In this document: piece after piece, positions 22,396-35,099 of the stretch | How positions within the stretch are numbered: the stretch's first letter is position 1 | Layout of the letters: each line of letters begins with the position of its first letter | NCBI GenBank assembly: GCA_022316685.1 | Contig: JAKJHU010000026.1 | Span: forward strand, 3,534,501-3,598,500 | Direction: 5' to 3' | DNA from: Progne subis subis | Lineage: Eukaryota > Chordata > Aves > Passeriformes > Hirundinidae | Length of the DNA stretch: 64,000 nucleotides | Notes under the pieces: generated by a model | Told to the model about the DNA's origin: nothing | The model's input: the letters and a program-made list of their open reading frames with translations, nothing else | Database searches by the model: none | Position numbers and translations under genes: made by a program

Positions 22396-24004
22396 GATTA
22401 TTAATAATCTTATAATCTATGAAGACTAGTGCCTTTCCCATTTGGATTTTTTCTTTTTCTTCAACAGTGGCAGAAGAGTTATTTTGAGCATCTTACAACT
22501 TGAGCAAGTTTGTACTGGGTAGAGTTTGCCCATTTTTTAGATTCATCTCTGATTTCTAGAGCTGACCTACTGCAGTTTCTCCATCATATAATCCATAAAG
22601 GCCTCCAAGAATAGGCTTTTGTAGATCTTCTCAATAGTAAGCCTATAGAGCTCTTGCTGAAATAACACAATCACCAGACATAAGTTATATAATAGACCAT
22701 TTCAGCTTAAATAATGAAATATATCAAAGACAATATGCCTCATAGTGGAACTATTACTTAACCTTAGCTGTAGGTATTGCTATCAGCTCTTTTCAGAACA
22801 CAGTACAAAATCCCCGAACATCTGAAAGCTGATCCTTTTTGCAGTTAGCAGAATATGCCTTACATAATTAATTCAGAGTTAACAGCAGTCTAACCTACCA
22901 CCTGCCACTAGCAATTTCTAACTTTAAACATGTTACTTATGTTATGTTCTCGGTATTACACCCACATTTCCAACAAGCAGAATAGCAAAATTAGATCATT
23001 ACGTATTACTTCATCAACAGTTACTGGATCATGGAACATAAACTAAAAATATATATGGGAATCTATTGTCTAAACTGACAAGTAACATAAGAAATATATT
23101 CAAAAGACAAATTATGATTTTGTCTGAAGGTTTTTGGTAGAAATTACTTTTCAAAGATAAATGCACTTTCTAATACACAAGGCTGTTTTTGTGCTTTTTG
23201 TTGGTCAGGAAAGCAGGTAGTTGAGCAGAAAAATTTCTTCCTTCTCAGTTTTCTGCTAGACAGGAATCCCTTCCACTTAATGTCTTACACTAAACTATCT
23301 AAAAAACATTGTCACTGCCAGTCAGAAATTCTTGCAAATCAGAGCTTTGACACTGGATCAGAAAAACTTCATTTAATTATTTCATAAGTGAAAATTTATA
23401 CCTACTAAACACATCACTAACAATTCAGTTTTGATTCAGAAAGAAATTACTTTTTCACCATTTCTTGTAAGATAGTTATTCAAATTATCCTCAGCAATAA
23501 ACAGTTATTTTCAGTTATAATTGTAAAGATAAAAAGAACACTCTGTAATATCTCTTTAAATGTTATCATGTGATATTTACAAAGAGATTTAAAAAAAAAA
23601 AAAAAGAAGAAGGCTTTAAAAAATATCTTTTGTCTTCCAATAGACTTGACTTTTTTTCTATCTGTTGGCATTTCTAATGGCAGAAAGGAGACACTGTAAC
23701 AAAATCAAAACACACATAAAGAAAATAAAGTGCAGGTAGCTCCTGGATTTTTGTCTTAATAATTTCTGATTCAGTGATGAAAGGCTAGACTTCAGAAGCT
23801 TAATATAAATTTCACTGAAAAGCAAAATAAGTTCTCTTTCTTCTTTGAAATGAACAGAGTTTAATCAAATTTTTTACCACTGACTTCTGCTACAAGTAAG
23901 TCACTGAATTAGGCCATCAATGGGCAATGTAAAAGGAGCAATGCCATCATATTATATTTTGGATTACACTACAGTCTACTAAGCCATTCTCTCAGAACAG
24001 TATC

Positions 24005-24006
<2 letters not shown>

Positions 24007-24038
<32 letters not shown>
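24007..24038. repeat. (TATC)8 microsatellite
   Basis: Eight perfect TATC units; likely length-polymorphic. Confidence 0.95.
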
Positions 24039-24040
<2 letters not shown>

Positions 24041-26237
24041 GCTGTGAAATTAAATATATATGAAACTGATTTAGACTGGAAATCAGAAGTGCTTCCTATG
24101 GAACCAGATGACATTACAGTGTTGCACAGGCACTATGATGATTATCACCAGAGAGGAGACCATTTTAACCATAGATATGAGGACCAGTGATCCTCAGACA
24201 AACTCCCTTACCATGTGATGCATGGATGTTTCAGTGTCCATGTCATAAGATACTGTCCAGCACAAACAAAGGCTAGCATGGAATGTTAGAATCATGTAGG
24301 TTCGGAGACTTTTAAGACTGATGATCTCAAGACCTTTAAGGCTGATGAACTGAACATGACCTGTCTCTTTCCACTTCAACTAGTCAAAAAAGAAAAATGC
24401 CATAAAAACTTTTTTCTGCTCTTCTGTTCACTACCAGGCAGGGTCTGTGAGCAGAGAATGTCCACAAAAGCCCACAGCTGCAGGGAACATCAGTGCTGCT
24501 TGGTCCCTTCACAAATCGCTGCCCTCAGACCCTGCTTGTTCCTAATGACAGGAAGTACAAATGTGCTGAGGGGACAGTGACAGGTTAGAATATATTGGAC
24601 TGTCCTTATGCATACGTAAATTGAGTGAGGCCTGGAGAAAGCCCTAGATATAATGTGAATTGAGATAACTATGGCACTCTTGGAGACAGGTACTCTGATA
24701 TTCCTTTAAGCTAATGGTAGCTTGCAGCAAAGCTAGAATCATTGGCTGAGTTTTAAAAGTACCACAGAAGTTGCAAATACTGAACAAGGCATGTGTTTGG
24801 ATATATTTCTATGTCCTACATCCTGTAATAAAAAAATATTTTCTTCTCTATATTTGCACCAATGAGTATTTCAACTCATGCTCTCCAAGATGTTATTTGT
24901 CATAAAATGGAGCAAAATTCCTGGCTATCAATAAAAGATAGGTAGTAATGCAGAAAAAATATAAGGTAGATTAAAAAATCCTAAACCTGACATGAATTTA
25001 AAACCATTGCTATTTTTTTACCTGTTGCTTTTTATGTTCTTACCACGTAGTACAGCCCTCTTAAAAATTAAATTTTCACTAATAATTTAAGATCTTTTAA
25101 GTAAAATGGCTGACTTAGGAGAAAATATAAAGGACTTTTGGTTTTGATTTGTTATTCTGCTTCTGCCTAGGAATACATGTCAGCAGCTACATGAATAATT
25201 TTTAATTTTGATGCCTTGAAATTCACCCTGAGGATTCCCATCAGAAAGAAAGGATCTTCAGAATGAAAAAAATAAAAAATTAAAAATACCACAATGTTGT
25301 GGCTGTCATTTGGCAACAGCTGTTAGACGTATTCTTAATTGAAAATTAATCACAAAGAAAAAAATCATATTAGATTTTGACAGGCAACCTAATGCAGTAC
25401 TTGGTGAATACAGCAGATAGTCCTCAACAAAGGTTTGAGGAGGTTAGGCTGTTCCTAAAATCTTGCCAGGTGGACAAAATTCCTGTGAAGCCAGATTAAT
25501 CCACTTTCAAATGAAATATATCTGTGGGTCTTTCACCTCTTGTATGGTTAGCTAGTCAAGAGAAATAGTCAGTTCCATGTATCTCAGCATTTGTTTTGGC
25601 AGTAATGTGTATCTGACATATAAACCAGTAAGAAATTCCCACAACTGGAGGCCATTTCTATACAAAACAAGACATTTATAACTCTTCATATCTTTAAAGA
25701 ATAACGCATCCTAAGAGAAAGATATGGATGGTAAATACGTATCACCCTCTCTTCACCCCAAACCAAAAAGTCACAGACTAAGCAACTATATTTAAATTTT
25801 CATTTTTTTCAAATGTCATTTTACATCTGTTGTTCTCTGAAAAGAAGCAACTCCAGAAATGGAAGTTTCAAAATATATTAAAATTAATAGATGTTGATTT
25901 TAGGTATATTTGCTTAATTTTTTTCAGTAGTCCAGATTAAAAAATCCATTTGCAAGATCTTTATCTAGGAAAAACTACTAGCAAAAAAGAAGATTCTACC
26001 TCAAGAAAAACAGAAATGAAGAAATTACAAGAATGATGAATATCCAAAACCTATGTAAAGAAACAGTATTTTAAAACTGTTACACACGCCAAATTAATTT
26101 CTACTACAAGTGCTTCATTTTACATTGCACTCTCTCTTAGTTTCCTGAATTAATGAGATATTAGCTGAACAAGAAGATGGTACCTCAAAATAAATAAATC
26201 AGCATGTTGAATACAAAATGGAGGGGGTTTGTACTCT

Positions 26238-26281
26238 AATGTATATTTAAATTTTCAACAATGTATATTTAAATTTTCCAA
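26238..26281. repeat. 22-bp tandem duplication
   Basis: Two adjacent copies of AATGTATATTTAAATTTTC plus three bases, differing only in the last few positions. Confidence 0.85.
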
Positions 26282-27651
26282 TAATTATTTTACCCTCTTT
26301 CGTGGTAGTTCACAAAAGAGGCTTTTACATCAGCAATTTATAGCTTCATAATAATTATTTGCCATGGCAGCAATTACAAAAAAAATAATTTGAAGATATG
26401 TTTTATTGCAGTTTTTTAATGTATTGTATTATTTCTAGTAGCTCAGCATACATTGCAACTGCTGTTTTACCAGAGCATTTTGAAACTCTTGGAGAATGTA
26501 CTGCACTACACAAATCTGAGGTTAGAAGAAAAAAAAAACCTGAGTACTTAAAAAAAAAAGTTATGGTATTTTACAACAATTTCTTTCAGGAACAGAAAAT
26601 GCAATAGTTAATATATATTATCAGGATTATTTCGAATCTATTGGAAATAGTATCACACCTGAAAAAAATCTAATCTATTTACTAAAACAGAGGGTTATAA
26701 AGAAAAATCTAGAACCATGATTATATAGGAGTGTAAAGTTCTGTTAAACAACAGGATAAGCTTTGCTTGATTTTCCTAATTTAAAGCAGTATTCTTTTTT
26801 ATTGTTTTCAAAAGGGCAAAGTAAACCAGATATTTACCATAAAGATGTCCACTTTGAAAATGGAAAATTCCTTTTTAAAGCACAGAACAAGCAATTGCAA
26901 AGGATTGCATAAGTAACCACACTTGTTGTTCTTTCACTGATGCAGTTTTACAGATGCTTAATCTATTTCACAATTAAAGTAATTTTTAATCAGAGCTGAT
27001 TACAATTGGTAAAAACCTAGACTTGGGAAATCCATTCTAGTGAAAGGATCTGTGTTACCAGCCATTGCCATTTCCTGTTGAAGACAAAGAAAACAGATGA
27101 ACAGCCTTAGCTTCTGAAGTCTCTCATTGTGTTTTTTGTCTTCAATTCAAGTAAATGAAGTCTAACTGACATAGGGGTTAGATATATAGGGAATTGTTGC
27201 ATTTTCTGTTTGAACACTTTTAGATGCAATCTATTGATCTAAAATATATTTCTTGAAAGAACAGTTTGGGAGAGAATAAAATCTCATTTAATCTACCTGG
27301 TTCCCTCAGGATTGCTCCCATCATAGCTATATCTGCTTCTGGGACTGCAAGCATTTTATCAAATTCCAGGCAGGTTTCTACTCTTGCACTTTTCCTAGTA
27401 TTACAGATGGAATTGAACATTTCCTTGCAAACATCATAGGCATGCTATGAAAATACTATGTAACAGCAATACTGAGAACTACCTGCGGAAAGAGGAAGGA
27501 AATAAGGGCCAGCTAAGGAAATAGAAAGAAGGTCAGCAGCTTTAGAATACTTTAATATTGAATCTTTGTCATAAATATAATTTTAAAAATTGTGCTTTAA
27601 TCCTGAAGAGTGTACCAAGAAAAAAACAGGATAAAATTATGTGGGGAAAAA

Positions 27652-27806
27652 AACCAAACCAAACCAAACCAAACCGAAATGAAACGAAACAAAACGAAAC
27701 GAAAACAAAACAAAACGAAACAAAACAAAACAAAACAAAACAAAACAAAACAAAACAAAAACAAACAAACAAAAACCCCCAAAAACAATGACAAAAAACC
27801 CCCACT
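27652..27806. repeat. (CCAAA)n/(CAAAA)n pentamer tract
   Basis: Starts as CCAAA units, passes through GAAAC/CGAAA variants and becomes regular CAAAA, then CAAA tetramers and AC-rich sequence. Lys/Asn/Thr-rich frames on the plus strand and Phe/Cys/Val-rich frames on the minus strand are artefacts. Confidence 0.9.
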
Positions 27807-27973
27807 TCCTTAGGGACCTAAATTATAGACTGCAGACAGAGCTTCACTCCTCTGCAATGGGTAGTGAACATAGATCTGCTTCTGTCTCTTCTAGAGTGAG
27901 AATTTTCAGGGTCTTTATATAATGTTTAAAGTATTGCATAAGGAATGTACTGACTGCAAATTTGAAAAGCTCT

Positions 27974-28077
27974 GGGGTTTTTTGGGGGGTGTTTTTTTGT
28001 TGGTTGGTTGGTTGGTTGGTTGGGTTTTTTTTGTTTTGTTTTGTTTTGTTTTGTTTTGGCTTGGTTTTTTTTTGTTC
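27974..28077. repeat. (GGTT)n/(TTTTG)n tract
   Basis: T/G-only stretch with GGTT tetramers and then TTTTG pentamers, complementary in composition and order to the tract at 27652-27806. Confidence 0.9.
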
Positions 28078-28184
28078 TTGTTTCTGTTTTCTTTGACTGA
28101 GGGATGGGTTTTGGAAATGTTTTTTAAAATGTGAAGTAAAAGATCCACCTTACAGAACTTTGTTGACAAAATTACTTGTGACAC

Positions 28185-28382
28185 TGTCAGGACACCAGAG
28201 AGACTAGTAACTTCTAGAGACTAGGTGACAGAGCATCCTAGGATGGTGATGGCAGGACCTGGCAGTGACAGCTTGTTCCACCTCCAGCCAGGGGCACTGG
28301 AGCAGCCCCAGTCCCAGGCCTTGGCATCTCCTTGGGGCCAAGGACTTGGAGACAGGGACAGACCACCTCAGCCAGGCTGACA
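28185..28382. other. GC-richer 198-bp block bounded by TGTCAG and CTGACA
   Basis: An island of clearly higher GC in AT-rich intron, framed by a 6-bp inverted repeat. I do not recognise the family. The short terminal match could be chance, and no convincing target duplication is visible. Confidence 0.35.
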
Positions 28383-31300
28383 CATACTGACTAATCTAAC
28401 TCTTAAAAAAAACAAAACCCCAAGCCAAACAACTAACTCTTACTATCATTCACAAATCAAGTCACAGAATGGAGGTGTAAGCAAAGATAAGTAAAAAAAA
28501 ACTCAAACAAAATAATTAAACAGAATTCTCTACTGGAAATATAGTTACAGAGTCTCAGGAAGTCTGGTTATAGTATCTCCTAGATTTTAAATTCAGAAAT
28601 ATGATGGCAACTCATAAAGGCAAAGATATGAAGTATATTTGCTGGTTACTGTGTTTGATCAGAGCCTATCTTCAGTCTTAGAGACTGGGGAAAGTCTACT
28701 TGTACCACTCCTGCTGCTGCTCCTGGGCTTGACATAGTTGGCAAGGGAACGAAAACACACTCTGGAGCACATTTCAGAAAAGATGGACACCACCTAAGGG
28801 AAATGGACTAACTTTACTGCAAGGCTTTGCGTTCCCCACTCGCACAGGCACTGATGGTGTGAAGGTGGCAAAGTTGAATATTCAAGAGAAGACAAATGCT
28901 GTCACACAGCTGGCAAATGTTGAAACTCCTGGATAGATCACAAGTTTCTTGGTGTTTTCTGAAAGTAATTTCCTTTTCCCTTTCTCATCAGATATGAACT
29001 GAATTATAACAGTACCTAAATGTCGTCTCGATTATATCACTGTAAAACTTGTATAAATTTGGCATATATCAATTTCTCTTGGGAGGCATCTTAACTGCAG
29101 ATGGATTACTTTTGCTGTTCATGAATTCTTGAGGAGCATTTTCTTTATACATAATCTTTGGTAAATAATTGTCATCATACGAGTTTTTTGTTCTGTGTGG
29201 TTTATTACAAGGCAAGATGTTATCAGACATTTTTTCTAATGTAACTGAGAAGGTATGCATTGTTCTAAGAGATGATGATGATGGGAAACTAGATGCATGC
29301 ATATTTATTGATCTAATTTATATTATTCATGAATTCTGAGAGCAGCTAAGTTTTTAAATCACAAGATTTGTAAGCATTAAAAATTTCACATAAATGCATT
29401 AATAAAAATTATGTAAAAGAAAGCAGTATCCTCAGTTCTATATTTATATCTTCCTTTCACGTGTCTACCACTACTTGTCTTGTCCACTCCAAAGTGAATT
29501 AGTAAAAAATATCAAAATATGAAAGGCAAAAATGTGACCTTCCTGAAGCTTATTATTAAAGCAATATTATTAAAACAATATATCTGAAAATAAAACTCTA
29601 ACAAATAAACTAAAAAAATAAAGCAACATAAACCAGAACTGCAAAATATATATAACCAGTGTATCGCCGACCATAAGCAGGCATTTTAACATTACCAAAC
29701 TGGTAGATAACGGCCCCAGGAATAGAACCTCAATGACACTTTGCCTCTTTTACACTGCCACTGCAAAGTTGTGTGGTCACATTTAACTGCATTTCTGAAA
29801 TTATTATCCTCAACTATAAGCAATATCCATAACAGTTTGTGAGAGGGAAAATTAAGCTGGAAAAGGGAAATGTGGATCAAGAAGGAGAGATAAGTATGAA
29901 TTAGGACACTTCTGTGAAGTTCAACTTAGTGCCTGGTTCTACATCATCATTTCAGTTCCCTAGTCAAGGCTTTAAAAGCATTTGTGAGGAGAATTTTTTT
30001 CAGTGCCTTGGTGATTCTTTCTTCTAGAACTAGAAATGTAAATAATACATCTTGTCTAGAAAAAGGACACCCGTTAGCTGAATGAAAGACAATAAACTCA
30101 CCACCTTATTTCTCAACAGTAAAGACTGATCTGTAAAAGTATTGCCAACCTGTGGACTGATCCTCTGGGGCAGAGCCTTTAAACAGTCTAGTGCATTAAT
30201 CTTCTGAGTCAGTGTCCTGGTTCTCATCCCAGTTGAGTTAAAAATTACAGTTATGTATTATTTGCTTTAGGGTGAAATCTTATTAATTCCTTTTCCTTAA
30301 AGTTAAGCATGTTTTGTCACACATGTAATTTTCATACTTTGAATGAATGACCCTGCCTTGTTTAAAAACACAAATTAAATTATTAGTTCATATCTCCCTT
30401 GTGTAAAGTTCAAAGACACAGAGATAAATAAACATGTTTGTAAAAATAGTTCTACTCTAGAAAAACAGATGTTTTACAGGCACTTGCAATGTAATGCTTT
30501 CCTCATATCAAGATCTTTAACTTTTCTAATAGATACAGCATGGTATTTCAGACCTTTAAAATAGAGCAAACTCATTACAGCCCTCAGTACCTCTGAAAAT
30601 ATGTGAATGTCTAGAAGTATGAAAAGCCAAGCCTAATAAACATCAAGATTAGGCACCTTTTCCAACGTCTAATAGAAAGTAAAAGTAAAGACTTGAAATG
30701 GTGAACAGAGAGCAATTTTATATCTAAGAGAAAGACCATAAAGGATGTGGCAACAAAATCTATCTTCCATGATCATGTATGCCTTACTGCTCTCATTTGA
30801 GAACAACTTGTGGCTGAAGAGCAGCAAAAGATTTTCCACAGCAGTTATTCATACCGCCAGATGGGGAAAGAATAACAAACACAGAAACAAATAAGAGAGG
30901 GAAAAAACAAGGAATAGTTTCTTCCCTTTTTCTGAATTCAATCTCCAAAACACATGGTTCATCTCACAGGAGAAGAAAACCAGGGTTAGAACATCAGGCA
31001 ATCTCTTTTCCCCAGTTTGTCTGCCTCCTATGCCTGTCCTTTTTAATAATATGATGGATGCTTGGAGAGAAAGTGTTGGTAGGTATGAAGCAAAAGAATA
31101 CAGTGCCAGAACACTGTTCCTGATGAGTGGCCAATCTGTCTTGTGCCCTGCAAAACCTGATCCAGGAAGTACACCACAGAGTTTCCTGAATGTGGATGTC
31201 AAAAATTGCATAAGGATACGTAAGAGGGATGTACCAGCAAATATCAGTCACCCTAAGAGAAACTAAACAGAGTATTTTGCTCCTCCTCTTTGTACACTTT

Positions 31301-32250
31301 TGATTAGCAAAGGACTTTCTGTGTTGTTTCCGTGATAATGGAAAACAAGGTCTAAGCAACAACGTTTTTAGTTGTACTAATGCCCTCAAAGTCTCTAACT
31401 GTAGCATAATGAAGTCCTCTAGAAATCTAAAAGAAACAGTAGATTTTTCTGCCTGTCTGATGGCCTGAGTTATTATTCTAATTACTCTTGGAAGTATATC
31501 AGTATTTTGAAAACAAAAGAGAACTGTCCATTGTCCAGAGATTTTTTTTTTTTTTTTTTAAGTGTCAAAACTGCAGGTATAGAAAATCCAATGTTTACTT
31601 AAAATTGAAAGCAATAGACATTACAATATTTACTCTTAGCTGAAAGCTGACAGATGACACTCTCACACAAGTGTTCATGACAATATTTTCAGATGAAGTA
31701 CATATTTCTATTCTTTCAGGAATGAAGGAGTGCACTGTACAGTACCTGGTGGAATCAGAAAAACAACGTAAGTCTCTTTCAAAATGTGATTTTGAATTCC
31801 TAGTGATCCTCTTGTCAGTGAAGTGTAGACATTGGAAAAGGTCTACACTAGAGATGTAATTTCTGTTATAACATTTGAGAAATTCCTTAAGGGAAATCAA
31901 ACATATGAAAACATGAATATGAAATACAGTTCCTAGAACTTCAAGAGAGAATTTCAGTACCCATGCACAAAATCAAGTTATTTTGATACTTTACAGTTTT
32001 AGAAAAATGTATCAGTCATCAAAATAACTAAACATTCAAACTGATTCTTCACTGTGACCTCACCTTGATAATGAGTTGAAACCAATCACATATAATTGAG
32101 TCGGAATTTTCACCAATGGTATAAATAAGTGTTGCACATGTAAAATTTTGAAGTTTCATCATATATATTTCCTTATCTAGCTCAAGCAGAATGTGGCATT
32201 AGCAAAATTTTATGCTTGAAAACCCTTTTGGTGAATTTTTTTTTTTTTTT
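28383..32250. other. AT-rich intronic sequence, nothing recognised
   Basis: No gene supported. The overlapping minus-strand frames near 30849-31407 (120 and 137 codons) have no recognisable domain or start context and are probably chance. A T run lies at 31542-31559. Confidence 0.55.
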
Positions 32251-32251
32251 T

Positions 32252-32520
32252 TCCCTAATATCTAACCTAAGCCTAATATCTAACATGGCCACATTGTGGT
32301 CATTTTCTCTTGTCCTATGACTTGTTACTTATTAGAAGAAACATACCTCCACCTTGCTATATTCTAACTCCTTTCAGGCAGTTGTAGAGAGCAATAAGGT
32401 TTCTTCTCAGCCTCCTTTTCTCCAGATAGAACAATATCATCTCCCTCTGCTGCTCCTCATAAGACTTGTGCTCCAGACCCTTCACCTGCTTCATTGTCTT
32501 TAACACACACAGTGTTCAAT
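32252..32520 (-). mobile_element. CR1 LINE internal 3'-region fragment
   Basis: Plus strand carries 'cttgtcctatgacttgttac', 'ggcagttgtagagagcaata', 'tcagcctccttttctccag' and 'ctgctgctcctcataagac', reverse-complement CR1 blocks. The terminal octamer region is missing: the fragment starts at a T run and a duplicated 'taatatctaac' motif. Confidence 0.82.
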
Positions 32521-35090
32521 TATAGTTTAAAACTCCATGTGCAAAAGCTGTGATAGACAAAGTTAAGTTCACTTTAAGGCCACTACAGAAATATGGGAAC
32601 TGGCTGTGGATTTTGGGGGTTGTCATAAGGCAATCCTTCTGAGCAAAAGCATTCGATTTATGTAAGATACTGCTATAGTACTGTAAGGCCACTTAAATAA
32701 TATTGTAGCCCCTGAGCAGAAAGCAATGAGATAACCAAACATATTTCATTTTCATATTCACTTAGCAGTCCAATATGAACCAACCTGCATTTCAGCAGGT
32801 AATCACTAACTCCAGTAAACTTGGTCATTTTAAAGAGATGTCACTAAGAAGGATATTTCAACTAAAAGAAGTAAGAATTCTTAATAGGAAAAATAAAGAT
32901 GCTTGTTCAAGAAATTGACAGAAATTGATTTCTGAAATTAATCTTCTTAACTGATACTATTTTCTACATACGCATGGACATAGGGTCATGGAATATCTTA
33001 TCATTATTTCAATTAGGACAGTAGATTCTTATCTGGAATAACATGACAGGCTGTTCTACTAAAGCATGAAAAGAGTGCTCTTATTTTTGAACTGGAAAGT
33101 TTATGCAATTTGTCTTTATATTAATATAAACTATCTTCTCTATTAAAAGGAGATGCAGTAGGCCTGAATTCGTTAAATTAATATCTCACCACTAAAATAA
33201 CTTTAATAGATTAATTACTTAATTATATTATAAAGTATTCATGCTTATTTAGCACTATTAAATGTGCTGAATAACTTGATAAACAATATCTTTTTCTTGT
33301 TTTGCAGAGGACTACACGTGCAACCCTAAAATTACACTCTAATTATTATAATGTCACAAAATCTGCCATTCCCATATGAACTATAGCCCAGAACTTTTAA
33401 AAATGTATAGGAATAGTTACAGATGTAACTAGAAGTCTGGAACCTCCAGTGTGGGCAATTGGTTTTTATGAGGCACATCTCTATGTTTGGAAGCATCTAC
33501 TCAGTCATTGACTATGCTTATTGAACCTTTGTATTGTGTTCTCAGTCAGGAACTAAACTAGATAATCAGTAAATTTCTTTTAGGGATCCTTGAAGCTATA
33601 TTTCATATCTTGTGAAGACAGAAAGCAGAAGGAGATTGACACCCATCTCACACCTCATGATTTGACTAATTTGCAGTGACAGTATTTGATAAAGAGAAAT
33701 ATATGTTTCTTTACTATTTAATATCTTAAAGTAAAACAAGAAACAATCTTATACATTGCTAAGATCTTTGTAATATTGTTGCTGCAACAGCAGAACATTA
33801 TAAATACAAATATCTGAGGTTTTTTTCCCACATTCAGTGCAATGACAAACAAGTTTCCCATCCTGCCAGTGTCTACACTTAAATTCAAAACTGCAATGAA
33901 TTAAGGTTTTATCTCTTATTTTATAACAGTTGCAGCAATACTGCTGATTTGAAAAGACATATGTCCTATAGGATTATCTCACTCTGAATATTTTGTTCAG
34001 AAAGACAGATGTACCTAGGAAAAGCTGTGTGGAACTAACATACTCCAGAGAGGATTTGCCATGTAAGCAATGGAATTGGACTACAGGTTTCTCTTCCGTT
34101 CCCAAAGCATGTAGCAATAGAAAGTGGGCTGCTATAGCTGCAACAAAAAGCACATAGTCTAATCTGAGGTTTCCTCAGAAAACAAAAGAGGTCCTGGGGC
34201 TTAGTTGCCAATCAAATGTTGGCAGTTGCTGTTTGATGAGACACACTTGACACAGGTAGAGAACAAGCAAGGATTGATCCTAGATCAAGTTTATGGATGA
34301 AAAGACCTCATGGTTTGGGAAAGGTGGACTATTGAATTTGCAGTTCAAACTTCCAGGAAAAGACTTCATGTATATTTGGGCATTTCAAAAGATGCTCCAA
34401 GTTAGAAGACAGTGGGAGGGATGTATATGTGAAAAGGTGTGAGTAGGAGAAGGGAGAACTATTTCAAAACACTAAGTATCTGAATAAAATATTTGCTCTA
34501 CTGTTCACTAATAACTTTGCTTTTTGTTTTATGTTCTCTTTACAGAGAAGTTAATGATACTCTAAAAATATAAGCATTTCATGTTTTCTGGGCTTCCATG
34601 AATATTTGGATTTAAGAAAAGCTTACAATCCTATATGTATGGTCTTTGCAAATGTACATAATATCTAGACATTGACTCCTTCCCTTTCCTTTGACAGCCT
34701 CATTAGTACATTCTTATTTATAACATTTCAGCAGAGTGTTTTGCTGCAGTTGGGAGGAAAACAATTAGTAATTATTAGAGGCTATTGCAGGTAATTATTA
34801 ATTACATAACTAGTTACTATTACACTCCACTGCCAATTACCAAAAGAAATTAATAAACAAAAATACAGAGCAATTCATAGAAAGCCATTCAATATCAAAG
34901 GATTTTGAAAATCTTTAAACTCTGGGTTATGCATGGAAAATAGTTTTGACATTGACAGCCAAAATTACATAGTTGAAGCAAATTTCTATGCAGTGAATTC
35001 ACAATTTTTCCCCAGGGGAAAGCAAAACAAAACAAAACAAAATAAAACAAAACACAGGTCCTAGAGCAAATCAACAGATAAACTAGATTG
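32521..35090. other. AT-rich intronic sequence, nothing recognised
   Basis: No gene or transposon signal apart from a CAAAA pentamer tract at about 35021-35053. Confidence 0.6.
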
Positions 35091-35099
35091 TTGGTAGCC

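Larger units (their letters stand above)
22396..27640. other. AT-rich intronic sequence with a TATC microsatellite
   Basis: No gene seen. Recognisable items are an A run near 23590-23605, the tetranucleotide at 24007-24038, a moderately GC-richer patch at 24430-24590 that I could not classify, and a 22-bp tandem duplication at 26238-26281. Confidence 0.6.

Noticed and set aside
27558..28184. Lys/Thr/Asn-rich and Phe/Val-rich frames of 65-89 codons
   Set aside because: Pure translation of CAAAA/TTTTG pentamers.
30849..31407. Overlapping minus-strand frames of 120 and 137 codons
   Set aside because: No recognisable family or splice context; two different frames are open over the same AT-moderate sequence, as expected by chance.
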